A stretch of DNA of 64,000 nucleotides from Paractinoplanes ovalisporus. GTDB lineage: Bacteria; Actinomycetota; Actinomycetes; Mycobacteriales; Micromonosporaceae. The stretch lies in contig NZ_JAENHP010000006.1 of NCBI RefSeq assembly GCF_016834655.1, forward strand, positions 310,001 through 374,000. Reading direction: 5' to 3'. The notes beneath the pieces were generated by a model that was not told the DNA's origin, searched no databases, and was given only the letters and a program-made list of their open reading frames with translations. Both the position numbers and the translations under genes were made by a program. Below are positions 23,896 to 32,565 of this stretch, piece after piece. Every line of letters begins with the position of its first letter. The first letter of the stretch is position 1.

Positions 23896-25509
23896 ATGAG
23901 ACGACTTCTGGCGGCGGCCACCACGATCGCCTTGGCGGTGATCGGAGCCCCCGGCGACGCGCGGGCGGCGAACGAGCGGACCGACGGGCCGGGTTACGCG
24001 CGAGCCGCCCACTCGATCCGGTGGAGCGCCTGCACCGACCCCTCCCTGCGTACGCACAAGGCCGACTGCGGCTTCGTCAGCGTGCCCCTGGACCACTCCG
24101 CGCCGAACGGCAAGAAGATCCAGATCGCGGTGTCGCGGATCAAGCACACCGTCCCGGACGCCAAGTTCCAGGGCGTCATGTTCGTCAACCCGGGCGGGCC
24201 GGGGGCCAAGGGCCGCGGGCTGTCGGTGCTCGGTTCGCTGGTGCCGAAGCAGGCCGGGGCGGCGTACGACTGGATCGGCTTCGACCCGCGCGGTGTCGGC
24301 GCCAGCAAGCCGTCGCTGAGCTGCGACGACGACTATACGGGGTACAACCGTCCGCCGTACGTGCCGACCAGCTCGAAGATCGAGAGGACCTGGCTCAAGC
24401 GGACCGAGGCGTATGCCAAGGCGTGCGCGAAGGCCGGCGGTGACCTGCTCGGCCACCTCAAGACGCTCGACACCGTGCGGGACATGGACCTGATCCGGTA
24501 CGAGCTGGGCGCCCGTCAGATCAACTTCTACGGCTTCTCGTACGGGACCTACCTGGGCCAGGTGTACGCCACGCGCTACCCCGAGCGCGTACGCCGCATG
24601 GTGCTCGACGGCGTGGTCAACCCGACCCGTGTCTGGTACGACTCGAACCTCGACCAGGACCTGGCGTTCGACCGCAACATCCAGGTCTATTTCGCCTGGC
24701 TGGCCGAGAACCACAAGGTCTACCGCCTCGGCCGGACCGCCCGGGAGGTGCGTAAGCGCTTCTACGACGAGCAGAAGGACCTGACCCGCAAGCCGGCCGG
24801 CGGCGTGATCGGCCCGTCCGAGCTGACCGACATCTTCCTGCAGGCCGGCTACTACACGTTCGGCTGGGCCGACATCGCCCGCGCCTTCAGCGGCTGGGTG
24901 CGCGAGGGCGACCCGAGCGGGCTGCGCAAGCTCTACGACGCCAACAACCCGCAGGGCCGGGACGCCGACAACAACTACGCGGTCTATCTGGCCACCCAGT
25001 GCACCGACGCCGCCTGGCCCAAGAGCTGGACCAAGTGGACCTCGGACAACTGGGAGGTGCACCGCAAGGCGCCGTTCGAGACCTGGGCCAACGCCTGGTA
25101 CAACGCGCCCTGCCGCAACTGGGCGGCGCCCAGCGGCATCCCGGTGACCGTCTCGGGCGAGACCGTCCCGCCGGTCCTGATGATCAGCGAGACGCTCGAC
25201 GCGGCCACCCCGTTCAGCGGCGCCCTCGAGGCCCGCAAGCGGTTCCCGCGCTCGGTGCTGGTCGAGGGGGTCGGCGGCACGACCCACTCCGGTTCGCTCT
25301 ATGGCAACCGGTGCGTGGACGACACGATCGCCGACTACCTGGCCACCGGCAAGCTGCCCGAGCGGCAGTCCGGCGAGCGCTCGGACAAGCGCTGCTCGCC
25401 GATCGAGCCGCCGGCGCCGGTCGCCGCGGCCACGGCCGACACCAAGGCCAAGCGGGTACCCGTGCCCGCCGAGCGCCTGGAGATGCAGAAACTCATCGCC
25501 GGCCGGTGA
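23896..25509 (+). CDS. Secreted tripeptidyl aminopeptidase-like alpha/beta hydrolase
   Basis: The protein has 537 residues with a signal peptide of about 28 residues ending near ARAA. It belongs to the alpha/beta hydrolases with a C-terminal TAP-like domain, such as Streptomyces tripeptidyl aminopeptidases. FVNPGGPGAKG forms the oxyanion loop, YDWIGFDPRGVGAS precedes the nucleophile region, and YGFSYGTYLG carries the GxSxG serine. MISETLDAATPFSGA provides the catalytic aspartate and GGTTHSG the histidine. It would cut short peptides outside the cell. ATG 23896 follows GAGAGG at 23885-23890. A hairpin follows the stop. Confidence 0.9.
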   Translation: MRRLLAAATTIALAVIGAPGDARAANERTDGPGYARAAHSIRWSACTDPSLRTHKADCGFVSVPLDHSAPNGKKIQIAVSRIKHTVPDAKFQGVMFVNPGGPGAKGRGLSVLGSLVPKQAGAAYDWIGFDPRGVGASKPSLSCDDDYTGYNRPPYVPTSSKIERTWLKRTEAYAKACAKAGGDLLGHLKTLDTVRDMDLIRYELGARQINFYGFSYGTYLGQVYATRYPERVRRMVLDGVVNPTRVWYDSNLDQDLAFDRNIQVYFAWLAENHKVYRLGRTAREVRKRFYDEQKDLTRKPAGGVIGPSELTDIFLQAGYYTFGWADIARAFSGWVREGDPSGLRKLYDANNPQGRDADNNYAVYLATQCTDAAWPKSWTKWTSDNWEVHRKAPFETWANAWYNAPCRNWAAPSGIPVTVSGETVPPVLMISETLDAATPFSGALEARKRFPRSVLVEGVGGTTHSGSLYGNRCVDDTIADYLATGKLPERQSGERSDKRCSPIEPPAPVAAATADTKAKRVPVPAERLEMQKLIAGR

Positions 25510-25517
25510 TCACGCTC

Positions 25518-25545
25518 ACGACCCCCGCCCACGGGCGGGGGTCGT
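25518..25545 (+). terminator. Hairpin after the peptidase gene
   Basis: ACGACCCCCGCCC (25518-25530) pairs with GGGCGGGGGTCGT (25533-25545). The stem is strong and the loop very short. There is no T-tract, as is common in high-GC genomes. Confidence 0.7.
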
Positions 25546-25561
25546 TGGCTATGCTCGTTTC

Positions 25562-25720
25562 TGCGAAGGGGAGTAGCTCCCAATGTCGCGGTCGACATAC
25601 TGACCCTTGATCGTCGAAAAGGGTCCGGCCGCGCGGCCTTCACCAAGGCGAGCGAGACCTTCGACCATGGCTGCACACGTGCGGCCGGGTCGAGGTCGCC
25701 CTGAGCCGCTTCTGCCCGGT
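25562..25720 (+). ncRNA. yybP-ykoY manganese riboswitch
   Basis: The leader begins with GAAGGGGAGTAGCTCCC (from 25565), which contains the GGGGAGUAG core of the yybP-ykoY aptamer. It later contains GCGAGCGAGACCTTCG and closes with GCCCTGAGCCGCTTC near 25698-25712, whose CTTC can pair with the initial GAAG to form P1. This RNA senses Mn2+ and is known before manganese exporters, including UPF0016 proteins. The gene that follows, 27 bases after the element, is exactly such a protein. Boundaries are approximate. The expression platform may include the ribosome binding site GGGAGAA at 25732-25738. Confidence 0.82.
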
Positions 25721-25746
25721 CCGCTTGATACCGGGAGAACATTTCT

Positions 25747-26334
25747 GTGGAAGGCTTCCTCGTCGCGACGGCGGTCAGCTTCGCCGTCATCTTCGTGGCC
25801 GAACTGGGCGACAAGTCCCAGCTCATGGCCATGACGTTCGCGACCCGATTCAAGACGCTGCCGGTGCTGATCGGCATCACCGTCGCCACCGCGATCGTCC
25901 ACCTGGTCTCGGTCGGCATCGGCTACGGCCTGGGCGCGACCCTGCCGACCGGCTGGATCAACCTGGTCGCCGCCCTGGCCTTCCTCGCCTTCGGCGCCTG
26001 GACGCTGCGCGGGGACAAGCTGACCGACGACGAGAAGACCAAGGCCGAGCGCAGCACCGGCTCGGCGATCCTGGCCGTCGGCGGCGCGTTCTTCCTGGCC
26101 GAGCTGGGTGACAAGACCATGCTGGCCACGATCACCCTGGCCACCCAGTACGGCTGGTTCGGCACCTGGCTGGGCTCGACCATCGGCATGGTCGCGGCCG
26201 ACGCGCTCGCCATCGTCGTGGGCCGCATGCTCGGCCGGCACCTGCCCGAGAAGGCCATCAAGTACGGCGCGGCCGCACTCTTCGCTATCTTCGGCATCTG
26301 GTTGCTGATCGAGGCGATCATCGAGCTGCGATAG
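25747..26334 (+). CDS. GDT1/TMEM165 (UPF0016) family manganese exporter
   Basis: The protein has 195 residues and six membrane helices arranged as two repeats. Each repeat carries the family signature E-x-G-D-K-(S/T): AELGDKSQ at residues 18-25 and AELGDKTM in the second half. These acidic residues bind the cation. Bacterial members export Mn2+ (or Ca2+) in exchange for protons. A manganese riboswitch lies directly upstream. The start is GTG 25747 with GGGAGAA before it. The next gene begins nine bases after the stop and may be co-transcribed. Confidence 0.9.
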   Translation: MEGFLVATAVSFAVIFVAELGDKSQLMAMTFATRFKTLPVLIGITVATAIVHLVSVGIGYGLGATLPTGWINLVAALAFLAFGAWTLRGDKLTDDEKTKAERSTGSAILAVGGAFFLAELGDKTMLATITLATQYGWFGTWLGSTIGMVAADALAIVVGRMLGRHLPEKAIKYGAAALFAIFGIWLLIEAIIELR

Positions 26335-26343
26335 GGGTCTGCC

Positions 26344-27291
26344 GTGCAGCAGTACCGGGCCGAGCTGAACGCCGACGTCACCTTCACCACCGGCGGGCGC
26401 CTGCAGGCGCAGGGCCTGCGGGTGGAGGTGCCGCACCTGGAGGTCACCGAGGCCGACCTCGCCATGATCCTGGTCGGTTCGCTCGGGCTGCGCGACGTCG
26501 AGCGGGTCGAGCTCAGCGGGATCCGGACGTTCGCCGAGACGACGCCGCCGGCCGGGCCGCCCGGGTCGCCGAGGCTGCGCTTCGTCGAGCTCAGCCACGT
26601 GATCTCGGGCGGCATGACCACCTATCCGGGCATGCCCGCCCCGGTCGTCTCGGCCCACCTGACCTGGGAAGACTCCCGCCCGCAATACGCGCCGGGCACC
26701 GAGTTCAGCCTCGACCGCATCGAGATGGTCGGGCAGACCGGCACCTACCTCGACACGCCCCGGCACCGCTACGCGGGCGGCACCGACCTGGCCGGGATGC
26801 CCCTGGAACGCCTGGCCGACCTGCCCGCCGTCGTCGTGCGCACGGCGGGCAGCGGGCGCCGGGCGGTCACCGAGGGCGACCTCGAGCCGTACGCGGTGGC
26901 CGGTCACGCCGTGCTGCTGCACACCGGCGGCGACCGGGGCTGGGGCACCCCGGATTACGCGACCGACGCGCCCTATCTGACCGGCGAGGCGGCCGCGCTG
27001 CTGGTCGAGCGGGGCGCGGCCCTGGTCGGCATCGACTCGGTCAACCTGGACGACAACACCCCGGCCGCCGCGGGTGAGCGGCCCGCGCACACCGTGCTGC
27101 TGGCGGCCGGCATCCCGATCGTCGAGCACCTCACCGGTCTCGGGAACCTGCCGCCGCACGGCGCCCGCTTCACCGCCGCGCCCCCGCGGATCACCGCCTT
27201 CGGCACGTTCCCGGTGCGGGCCTTCGCCCAGGTGCCGTACTACGAGCCGCACGACCACAACCGGTCGGCGGGCTGGATGCCGAGTCGCTGA
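26344..27291 (+). CDS. Cyclase-family (kynurenine formamidase-like) protein with altered metal motif
   Basis: The protein has 315 residues from GTG 26344. Residues 1-65 form a small N-terminal region of unknown function. From about residue 80 the cyclase fold (PF04199) begins with FVELSHVISGGMTTYPGMPA. The usual metal motif HxGTHxDxPxH is here GQTGTYLDTPRH (residues 130-141): the first histidine is Gln131 and the second is Tyr135, while the aspartate and last histidine remain. Later conserved parts are GHAVLLHTG, YLTGEAAALLVERGAALVG and AHTVLLAAGIPIVEHL. It may be a hydrolase with another metal arrangement or a non-metal homologue. It sits right behind the manganese exporter. Confidence 0.75.
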   Translation: MQQYRAELNADVTFTTGGRLQAQGLRVEVPHLEVTEADLAMILVGSLGLRDVERVELSGIRTFAETTPPAGPPGSPRLRFVELSHVISGGMTTYPGMPAPVVSAHLTWEDSRPQYAPGTEFSLDRIEMVGQTGTYLDTPRHRYAGGTDLAGMPLERLADLPAVVVRTAGSGRRAVTEGDLEPYAVAGHAVLLHTGGDRGWGTPDYATDAPYLTGEAAALLVERGAALVGIDSVNLDDNTPAAAGERPAHTVLLAAGIPIVEHLTGLGNLPPHGARFTAAPPRITAFGTFPVRAFAQVPYYEPHDHNRSAGWMPSR

Positions 27292-27335
27292 TCTGGCCGA
27301 AAGCCCTCATTCGGCGCCCGAACCCGCCGATTATT

Positions 27336-27345
27336 CACATGTGAG
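27336..27345. promoter_or_regulatory. Perfect palindrome before the TPR gene
   Basis: TCACATGTGA lies in the AT-richer part of the 84-bp gap before ATG 27376. It could be a CRP/GntR-type half-site pair; nothing else supports a specific regulator. Confidence 0.3.
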
Positions 27346-27375
27346 CACCATCCCCCTGCGGACCGGCGGCCGCCG

Positions 27376-28065
27376 ATGACGGAGCGGCCCGTCACCAGTC
27401 CGGCCGCCCCCGACCAGCTGCTGGACACCGGTCCGCGTGCCTTCAGCGGCGCCACCGAGGTGGCCGTCGCCCAGGCCGCCACGCTGTTCGAGCAGCTCGA
27501 GCTCGAGCGGGCCGTCGCCACGCTGCTGCCGGTGGTCAAGGCCGACCCTGGCGCGATCGAGGGCTGGATCCTGCTGGCCCGGCTGCGGCTCGCCCTCGAC
27601 GAGGCGGCCGACGCGCTGGACGCGGCCGACCACGCCATCCAGATCAACCCCGGTGACCCGCGCCCGCTCGCCCTGGCGAGCCGCGCGCTGACCGTGCTCG
27701 GCCGGCACGAGGACGCCGTCACCATGGCCTACCGCGCGGTCATCGCCGACCCCCGCAACGCGCTCTGGCACGACCGGGTGGCCTGGGCGCTGCTCTCGGC
27801 CGACCGGCAGATCGCCGACGCCGAGCAGGCCGCCCGGACGGCGATCGGGCTGGACCCGACCGAGGCGCACTACTACTACACCCACGGCGTGACGCTGGAG
27901 ACTCTCGGGCACACCGACCAGGCCCGGCAGGCGCTGCTCACCTCGCTGCGCATGGAGCCGGAGAACCCGGTCGCCCAGCACCGTCTGGCCGTGCTCAACG
28001 GCGAGGCCGAGCGCGCACCCGAGGCCAGGAAACGCGGCTGGAAGCTATTCGGGCGCCGGGGCTGA
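27376..28065 (+). CDS. Tetratricopeptide-repeat protein
   Basis: The protein has 229 residues and is soluble. From about residue 25 it consists of TPR-like helix pairs with the pattern A-x-x-x-L-x-x-x-P. Examples are AVATLLPVVKADPGAIEGW, AADALDAADHAIQINPGDP, DAVTMAYRAVIADPRNAL and AARTAIGLDPTEAHYYYTHG. The C-terminus is basic (RKRGWKLFGRRG). It probably holds protein partners together; no partner can be named. Its last 21 bases overlap the end of the convergent UPF0104 gene. Confidence 0.82.
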   Translation: MTERPVTSPAAPDQLLDTGPRAFSGATEVAVAQAATLFEQLELERAVATLLPVVKADPGAIEGWILLARLRLALDEAADALDAADHAIQINPGDPRPLALASRALTVLGRHEDAVTMAYRAVIADPRNALWHDRVAWALLSADRQIADAEQAARTAIGLDPTEAHYYYTHGVTLETLGHTDQARQALLTSLRMEPENPVAQHRLAVLNGEAERAPEARKRGWKLFGRRG

Positions 28066-29085
28066 CCGGTACTTACGGCGGATGGCGAGCCAGAACAGCC
28101 AGCCCAGCCCGATGATGAAACCGAAGCTGATCAGGCGGTAGAGCACCACCGCGGCGACCGCGTACGAGCTCTCCAGCCCACCGGCGACCAGCCCCAGAAC
28201 CAGAGCGCCGTCGACCACGCCGAGCCCGCCGGGCACGATCGGCACACTGGCCGCGGCCATCCCGGCGCAGTAGGCGATCACCAGCCCGACCGGGTTGATC
28301 TCGTCGGCGCCCACGGCGACGCAGCACAGCCACAGGCAAAGCGCGTCGAAGAGCCAGTTGAGCAGGGCCAGCACCACGGCCAGGGCGAAGTTGGCCGGGT
28401 GGACCCGCACCTCGCGCAGCTGTTCGACGAAGCCGAGCAACCGGTCGTGGCCGTGCCCGGGCGGTCGCTTGCGCACCCGGTTGACCCCGCCCAGCACGGC
28501 CCGCACCGGGCGGTCCAGCAGCTGGGGATGCTCGGCCAGCTGGCGTACGCCGAAAGCGACCACCACGGCCCCCACCGCATAGAACACCAGCGTGTGCCAG
28601 CTGCCGGTGTTGCGGGCCAGCAGGCCACCGACCGCACCGATGACCACCAGCGCCCCGGCCGACAGCACCCCGCTGAGCGCGATGCACCACGACGCCACCG
28701 CCGGCGAGGCACCGAATCGGCGCAGCTGCTGAAAGTTGAAGGTGGTGGAGAAGACCGGGCCGCCCGGCAGCGTGGCGCTCAGCGAGTGAGCCGCGTACGC
28801 GGTGGCGACGTGCCGCTTGATGCTGACCTTGGTGCCGGCCCCGCGCAGCAGGGCGCGCTGCATGCGTGCGTACGTGCCCATCGAGGCCAGCTCGGCGGCG
28901 ACCGCGGCCGCCACCCAGTTCCAGTGCGGGGCGCGCAGCTGGGCCAGCGCTCCGGCCAGCGCCGACCAGCCCAGGACCAGCTCGACGCCGAGAACGATCA
29001 CGACGAGGACGGCCACGGTCGGTCCCCGTCGCCACCACGGCGGTAAAACGGTCGTGGGCCGGGCGGACTGCTGCTGCACGGCCAT
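28045..29085 (-). CDS. UPF0104/lysylphosphatidylglycerol synthase-like integral membrane protein
   Basis: The protein has 346 residues from ATG 29085, preferred over ATG 29103 because GAGGG stands just before it. About eight membrane helices are predicted. The family (PF03706) is shown by SLSATLPGGPVFSTTFNFQQLRRFG near residue 110 (quoted in part) and by SVPIVPGGLGVVDGALVLGL near residue 295. This is the flippase-like membrane domain of LPG synthases without the synthase domain. The role is probably lipid or glycan translocation, and is not proven for such stand-alone forms. Confidence 0.82.
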   Translation of the reverse strand: MAVQQQSARPTTVLPPWWRRGPTVAVLVVIVLGVELVLGWSALAGALAQLRAPHWNWVAAAVAAELASMGTYARMQRALLRGAGTKVSIKRHVATAYAAHSLSATLPGGPVFSTTFNFQQLRRFGASPAVASWCIALSGVLSAGALVVIGAVGGLLARNTGSWHTLVFYAVGAVVVAFGVRQLAEHPQLLDRPVRAVLGGVNRVRKRPPGHGHDRLLGFVEQLREVRVHPANFALAVVLALLNWLFDALCLWLCCVAVGADEINPVGLVIAYCAGMAAASVPIVPGGLGVVDGALVLGLVAGGLESSYAVAAVVLYRLISFGFIIGLGWLFWLAIRRKYRSAPAPE

Positions 29086-29126
29086 TGCCCTCAATGCTCG
29101 CATCCGGGAACGGACGGCGCTGGACT

Positions 29127-30341
29127 TCAGCGTGTGTACGCGAGCAGATCCAGACCGCGTACGGAAGCGGGCTCTTTCGCCTGCACCTTGAGCGTGTTGT
29201 CGGGGCCGAAGAGCGACAGCAGGGTCTTGCCGTCGTCCTCGGTGCGCACCAGCAGGTTGCCGTCGGTGTCGAAGACGGCGCCGACCACCGAGCCCGAGAC
29301 CGGCAGCACCGCGAGATCTCCGGTCGCCGTGTCGATCACCGCGTCGGCCGTGTCGGTGCCGGTCGTCTGCTCACCCGTCGTCTGCAGCGGCACGGTCACC
29401 CGGGCGCCGGTCGCGTCGACGCTGGTCGGCTTGCACGCGGCCAGCCCGTCCGGGTTGTCCTGCGGCTGCTTGTCGCCCAGCACCGGCACCGTCGTGCTGG
29501 TGCCGGCCTCGGCCCCGGCCACCTTGAGCCCGCAGTAACTGGTCGCGTAGACGAGCGTGCTGCCGTCGCCGGACCAGCGGAAATGCTGTCCCGAGGCGAG
29601 TCCCTCGGGCAGTGGGGTGATCTCGCCCGACTCGAGGTCGAGCACCCCGGGGGCGGACTCGGCGACCAGCAGCCGGCTGCCCTCGGGCGACCACACCGGG
29701 GCCTGCCCGACCGCGTCGATGTTGGCCGCGACCTGTTTCGTCTCGCCGCCCGCCTCGCTGACCAGGAGCTTGCCGTCCGAGACGTACGCGATCCGGTAGC
29801 CGTCGGGCGAGATGCCGACCGAGGAGGGCGCGTCGGAGAGCACGACCTCGGTGTTGCCGTCGGACGGGGACATCCGGACGACGTCGGGGCCGGTGCCGTG
29901 CTCGGCGTAGAACACGTGTCCCGGCATGTCGGACAGCGTGCGTGATTTCGGCTTGGCCGGCTTCGGCTTGTTCGCGGGCTTGTCCGGCCGGGGCGGGCGG
30001 GCCGGCGAATCGTCCTTGTCGCCGGGAGTGGCGGACGAGGCGGAACCCGAGGACTGCGCCGTCGAGGACAGTGACGGCAGGACCGAGGAGGCCGACTGCG
30101 GCGCCGCGGCCACCGGCACGTTCTGCTGCTTGCCGTGCGGCATCTGCCACAGGCCGCTCGCCAGCACCACCAGCACCACCATGGCGGCGCCGGTGCCGAC
30201 CGCGGCCTCCTTGCGGGCGATCCGGCGCGAGCGGGTGACCGCCCGCTCGTACATGTCGGCCGGCTCGGCGATGTCGGCCAGGTCGTGCAGCGAACTGCGA
30301 AGGCGATCGTGGTCTCTGGGCCGCTCTTGTTCGGCGCTCAT
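29127..30341 (-). CDS. Membrane-anchored beta-propeller protein, likely anti-sigma partner
   Basis: The protein has 404 residues. The first 55 are cytoplasmic and start with RLRSSLHDLADIAEPADMYERA. One membrane helix follows at AAMVVLVVLASGLW, then an external linker rich in Ser, Pro and Lys (residues 80-145). The external part has TolB/WD40-like strands: VGISPDGYRIAYVSDG, APVWSPEGSRLLVAE and FRWSGDGSTLVYA. Its ATG overlaps the stop of the SigE-family gene by four bases. Such pairs usually act as sigma factor and membrane regulator; the external propeller could sense an envelope signal. The ligand is unknown. Confidence 0.78.
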   Translation of the reverse strand: MSAEQERPRDHDRLRSSLHDLADIAEPADMYERAVTRSRRIARKEAAVGTGAAMVVLVVLASGLWQMPHGKQQNVPVAAAPQSASSVLPSLSSTAQSSGSASSATPGDKDDSPARPPRPDKPANKPKPAKPKSRTLSDMPGHVFYAEHGTGPDVVRMSPSDGNTEVVLSDAPSSVGISPDGYRIAYVSDGKLLVSEAGGETKQVAANIDAVGQAPVWSPEGSRLLVAESAPGVLDLESGEITPLPEGLASGQHFRWSGDGSTLVYATSYCGLKVAGAEAGTSTTVPVLGDKQPQDNPDGLAACKPTSVDATGARVTVPLQTTGEQTTGTDTADAVIDTATGDLAVLPVSGSVVGAVFDTDGNLLVRTEDDGKTLLSLFGPDNTLKVQAKEPASVRGLDLLAYTR

Positions 30342-30940
30342 CGCCCCGCCTCCGGCGCGTCAGCGAGCATCCGCAGGTCGGGCAGCATGGCCCGGAGGCG
30401 ATCGAGGGCACGGGCGGTCTGGGTCTTCACCGTGCTGACCGAGACGCCGAGCAACTGGGCCGACTCGGCCTCGGTGTGATCCTCGAAGAACCGGAGCACG
30501 ATCACGGCGCGCTGCTTGGCGCTCAGCGTGAGCAGGGCCCGGCGCAGAACCAGCCGCTCGACCGTGGCGTCGGAGTGGTCGTCGCCGCCGGTCTCGTGGT
30601 CGGGCTCGAAGTCGGCCGGCATCACCTCGGCCACCTTGGGACGGCGCCAGAACGACACCTGCGCGTGGTACATGACCTTGCGGGCGTACGCCTCGGCGTT
30701 CTCCGTCTTCTCGAGGCGCTGCCAGGCCCGGTGGGTGCGGGCGAGAGCTTCCTGGACGAGGTCTTCGGCGAGGTGCTGGTCGCCGGTCAACAGGTACGCC
30801 GAGCGCAACAATGCGTGCGTCCGGGTACGGACGAAATGCGCATAGTCGGCCTCACGGGCGTCCATTCGAAGGTGTCCGTTCGAGGTGTCGAGGGAGACGT
30901 GAGCGTACCCAGGCGGCTCAATCACCGCACTCCCGGTCAC
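30338..30940 (-). CDS. SigE-family (ECF) RNA polymerase sigma factor
   Basis: The protein has 200 residues from GTG 30940, chosen because GGAGGGGG lies five bases before it; ATG 30863-30865 would give a shorter form. Region 2 is seen in YAHFVRTRTHALLRSAYLLTGD and HLAEDLVQEALARTHRAW. Region 4 reads ALLTLSAKQRAVIVLRFFED, then AESAQLLGVSVSTVKTQTARAL. The group is the SigE family of small actinobacterial sigma factors lacking regions 1 and 3. It is co-translated with the membrane propeller gene. The upstream 284-bp gap towards ndh contains an imperfect 22-bp direct repeat (about 30972 and 31014) and a CCGTTCGG/CCGAACGG inverted repeat at 31082-31114. Confidence 0.88.
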   Translation of the reverse strand: MTGSAVIEPPGYAHVSLDTSNGHLRMDAREADYAHFVRTRTHALLRSAYLLTGDQHLAEDLVQEALARTHRAWQRLEKTENAEAYARKVMYHAQVSFWRRPKVAEVMPADFEPDHETGGDDHSDATVERLVLRRALLTLSAKQRAVIVLRFFEDHTEAESAQLLGVSVSTVKTQTARALDRLRAMLPDLRMLADAPEAGR

Positions 30941-31224
30941 GTCGACCCCCTCCACCCCGCGCACGCCGGGCGATGCCACCCCGTGTGGGCACCGACCTGC
31001 GGTTTCACCGTGTGATGCCGCCCCGTGCAGGCACCATCCGGCGCCTAACAAGACGCTCGGAGGGAGCTTGCCGGACGACAACCGTTCGGCCCATTTTTCG
31101 GCTCCTCCGAACGGCTGATCGCCCCGGTGTCGCCGCCCTCACACCGGGCGGGCCGCGTTTTCTGTAGCGTCGATGGGCATCGGTCTGAACGTGGGCGCCG
31201 CGGCGCCCGGAACGGAGGACCCGC

Positions 31225-32514
31225 ATGGCACGCCCCCGCATCGTCATCGTCGGCGCCGGATTCGCCGGCTTCACGGCCGCGCGTACGATCGCCCGGCTCT
31301 CCCGTGGCGGCGCCGAGATCGTCGTCGTCAACCCCACCGACTACTTCCTCTACCTGCCATTGCTGCCCGAGGTGGCGGCCGGCATCCTCGAGCCCCGCCG
31401 GGTCACGGTCTCGCTGCAGGCCACCCTTCCCGGCGTACGCCAGATCCTGGGTGAGGCCGACGGTTTCGACCTGGACAACCGCACGATCACCTATCGCGAC
31501 CCGGAAGGGCGGCCCGGTTCGCTCGGCTACCACCGCCTGGTGATCGCGGCCGGCAGCGTCAACAAGCTGCTGCCGGTGCCCGGAGTGACGGAATACGCGC
31601 ATGGCTTCCGCGGCATCCCCGAGGCGCTCTATCTGCGAGACCACATCACCCGCCAGATCGAGCTCGCGGTCAACGCCCCGACCGAACGGGAACGCCGGGC
31701 CCGCTGCACCTTCGTCGTGGTCGGCGCCGGCTACACCGGAACCGAGGTGGCGGCCCAGGGTGTGCTGTTCACCGAGGCGCTCGTGGCCCGGCGTCCCGAG
31801 TTGCAGGGTCACGTGCGGTGGCTGCTGCTCGACACGGCCGACCGGCTGCTGCCCTCGCTCGACCGGCGCCTGAGCGACGCCGCCGACGAGGTGCTGCGCG
31901 AGCGGGGTGTCGAGCTGCTTCTGGGCACGAGCGTGAAGGAGGCCACCGAGGACGGCGTGCATCTGTCCACGGGCGACTTCGTGCCGACCTGCTCGCTGAT
32001 CTGGTGCGTCGGGGTGCGGCCCGATCCGGTGGTCGAGGGCCTCGGCCTGCCGCTGAAGAACGGGCGGCTGGTGGTCGACGAGTTCCTCAACGTCCCCGGC
32101 CATCCGGACGTCTACGCCGTCGGCGACGCGGCCGCGGTGCCCGACCTGACCCGCCCGGGCGAGTTCACCGGCATGACCGCGCAGCACGCCACGCGGCAGG
32201 GCGCCGCCGTGGCGAAGAACATCGCGGCCTCGTACGGGCATGGCCGCCGTCGCCCCTACAAGCACCACGACCTGGGTTTCGTCGTCGACCTGGGCGGGCT
32301 CGACTCGGCCGCCAACCCGCTCGGGGTGCCGGTCAAGGGCCTCCCGGCCAAGGTCGTGACCCGCGGCTACCACCTGCTGTCGATGCCAGGGAACCGGGTG
32401 CGGGTGGCGGCCGACTGGCTGCTCGACGCGGTGCTGCCGCGCCAGGGGGTCCAACTCGGACTGGTGCCCGGCCGGGCGGTGCCGTTGGACAGCGCCGCGC
32501 CCGAAACGCCGTGA
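31225..32514 (+). CDS. ndh: Type II NADH dehydrogenase (NDH-2)
   Basis: The protein has 429 residues. It transfers electrons from NADH to quinone at the membrane surface without pumping protons. The FAD-binding Rossmann motif is IVGAGFAGFTAAR at residues 7-19, and the NAD-binding motif is VVVGAGYTGTEVA near residue 167. The second FAD contact is DVYAVGDAAAVPDL. The C-terminal part has an amphipathic region before residue 400 that fits membrane attachment. ATG 31225 follows CGGAGG at 31213-31218. It stands alone, divergent from the sigma gene. Confidence 0.87.
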   Translation: MARPRIVIVGAGFAGFTAARTIARLSRGGAEIVVVNPTDYFLYLPLLPEVAAGILEPRRVTVSLQATLPGVRQILGEADGFDLDNRTITYRDPEGRPGSLGYHRLVIAAGSVNKLLPVPGVTEYAHGFRGIPEALYLRDHITRQIELAVNAPTERERRARCTFVVVGAGYTGTEVAAQGVLFTEALVARRPELQGHVRWLLLDTADRLLPSLDRRLSDAADEVLRERGVELLLGTSVKEATEDGVHLSTGDFVPTCSLIWCVGVRPDPVVEGLGLPLKNGRLVVDEFLNVPGHPDVYAVGDAAAVPDLTRPGEFTGMTAQHATRQGAAVAKNIAASYGHGRRRPYKHHDLGFVVDLGGLDSAANPLGVPVKGLPAKVVTRGYHLLSMPGNRVRVAADWLLDAVLPRQGVQLGLVPGRAVPLDSAAPETP

Positions 32515-32553
32515 GCAGGGGGGTTAAGCAAACATTACAAAGCGTTCACAAGC

Positions 32554-32559
32554 CATAAT
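32554..32559 (+). promoter_or_regulatory. Candidate -10 of a leaderless LamG-protein transcript
   Basis: CATAAT is followed by six bases and ATG 32566. No ribosome binding site is present before this ATG. The 50-bp gap is AT-richer than its surroundings. Confidence 0.5.
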
Positions 32560-32565
32560 TCCGGC

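Noticed and set aside
30941..31081. N-terminal extension of the sigma factor to about base 31081
   Set aside because: GTG 30940 has a strong ribosome binding site, and the extension is repetitive and rich in Gly, His and Cys without similarity to sigma factors.
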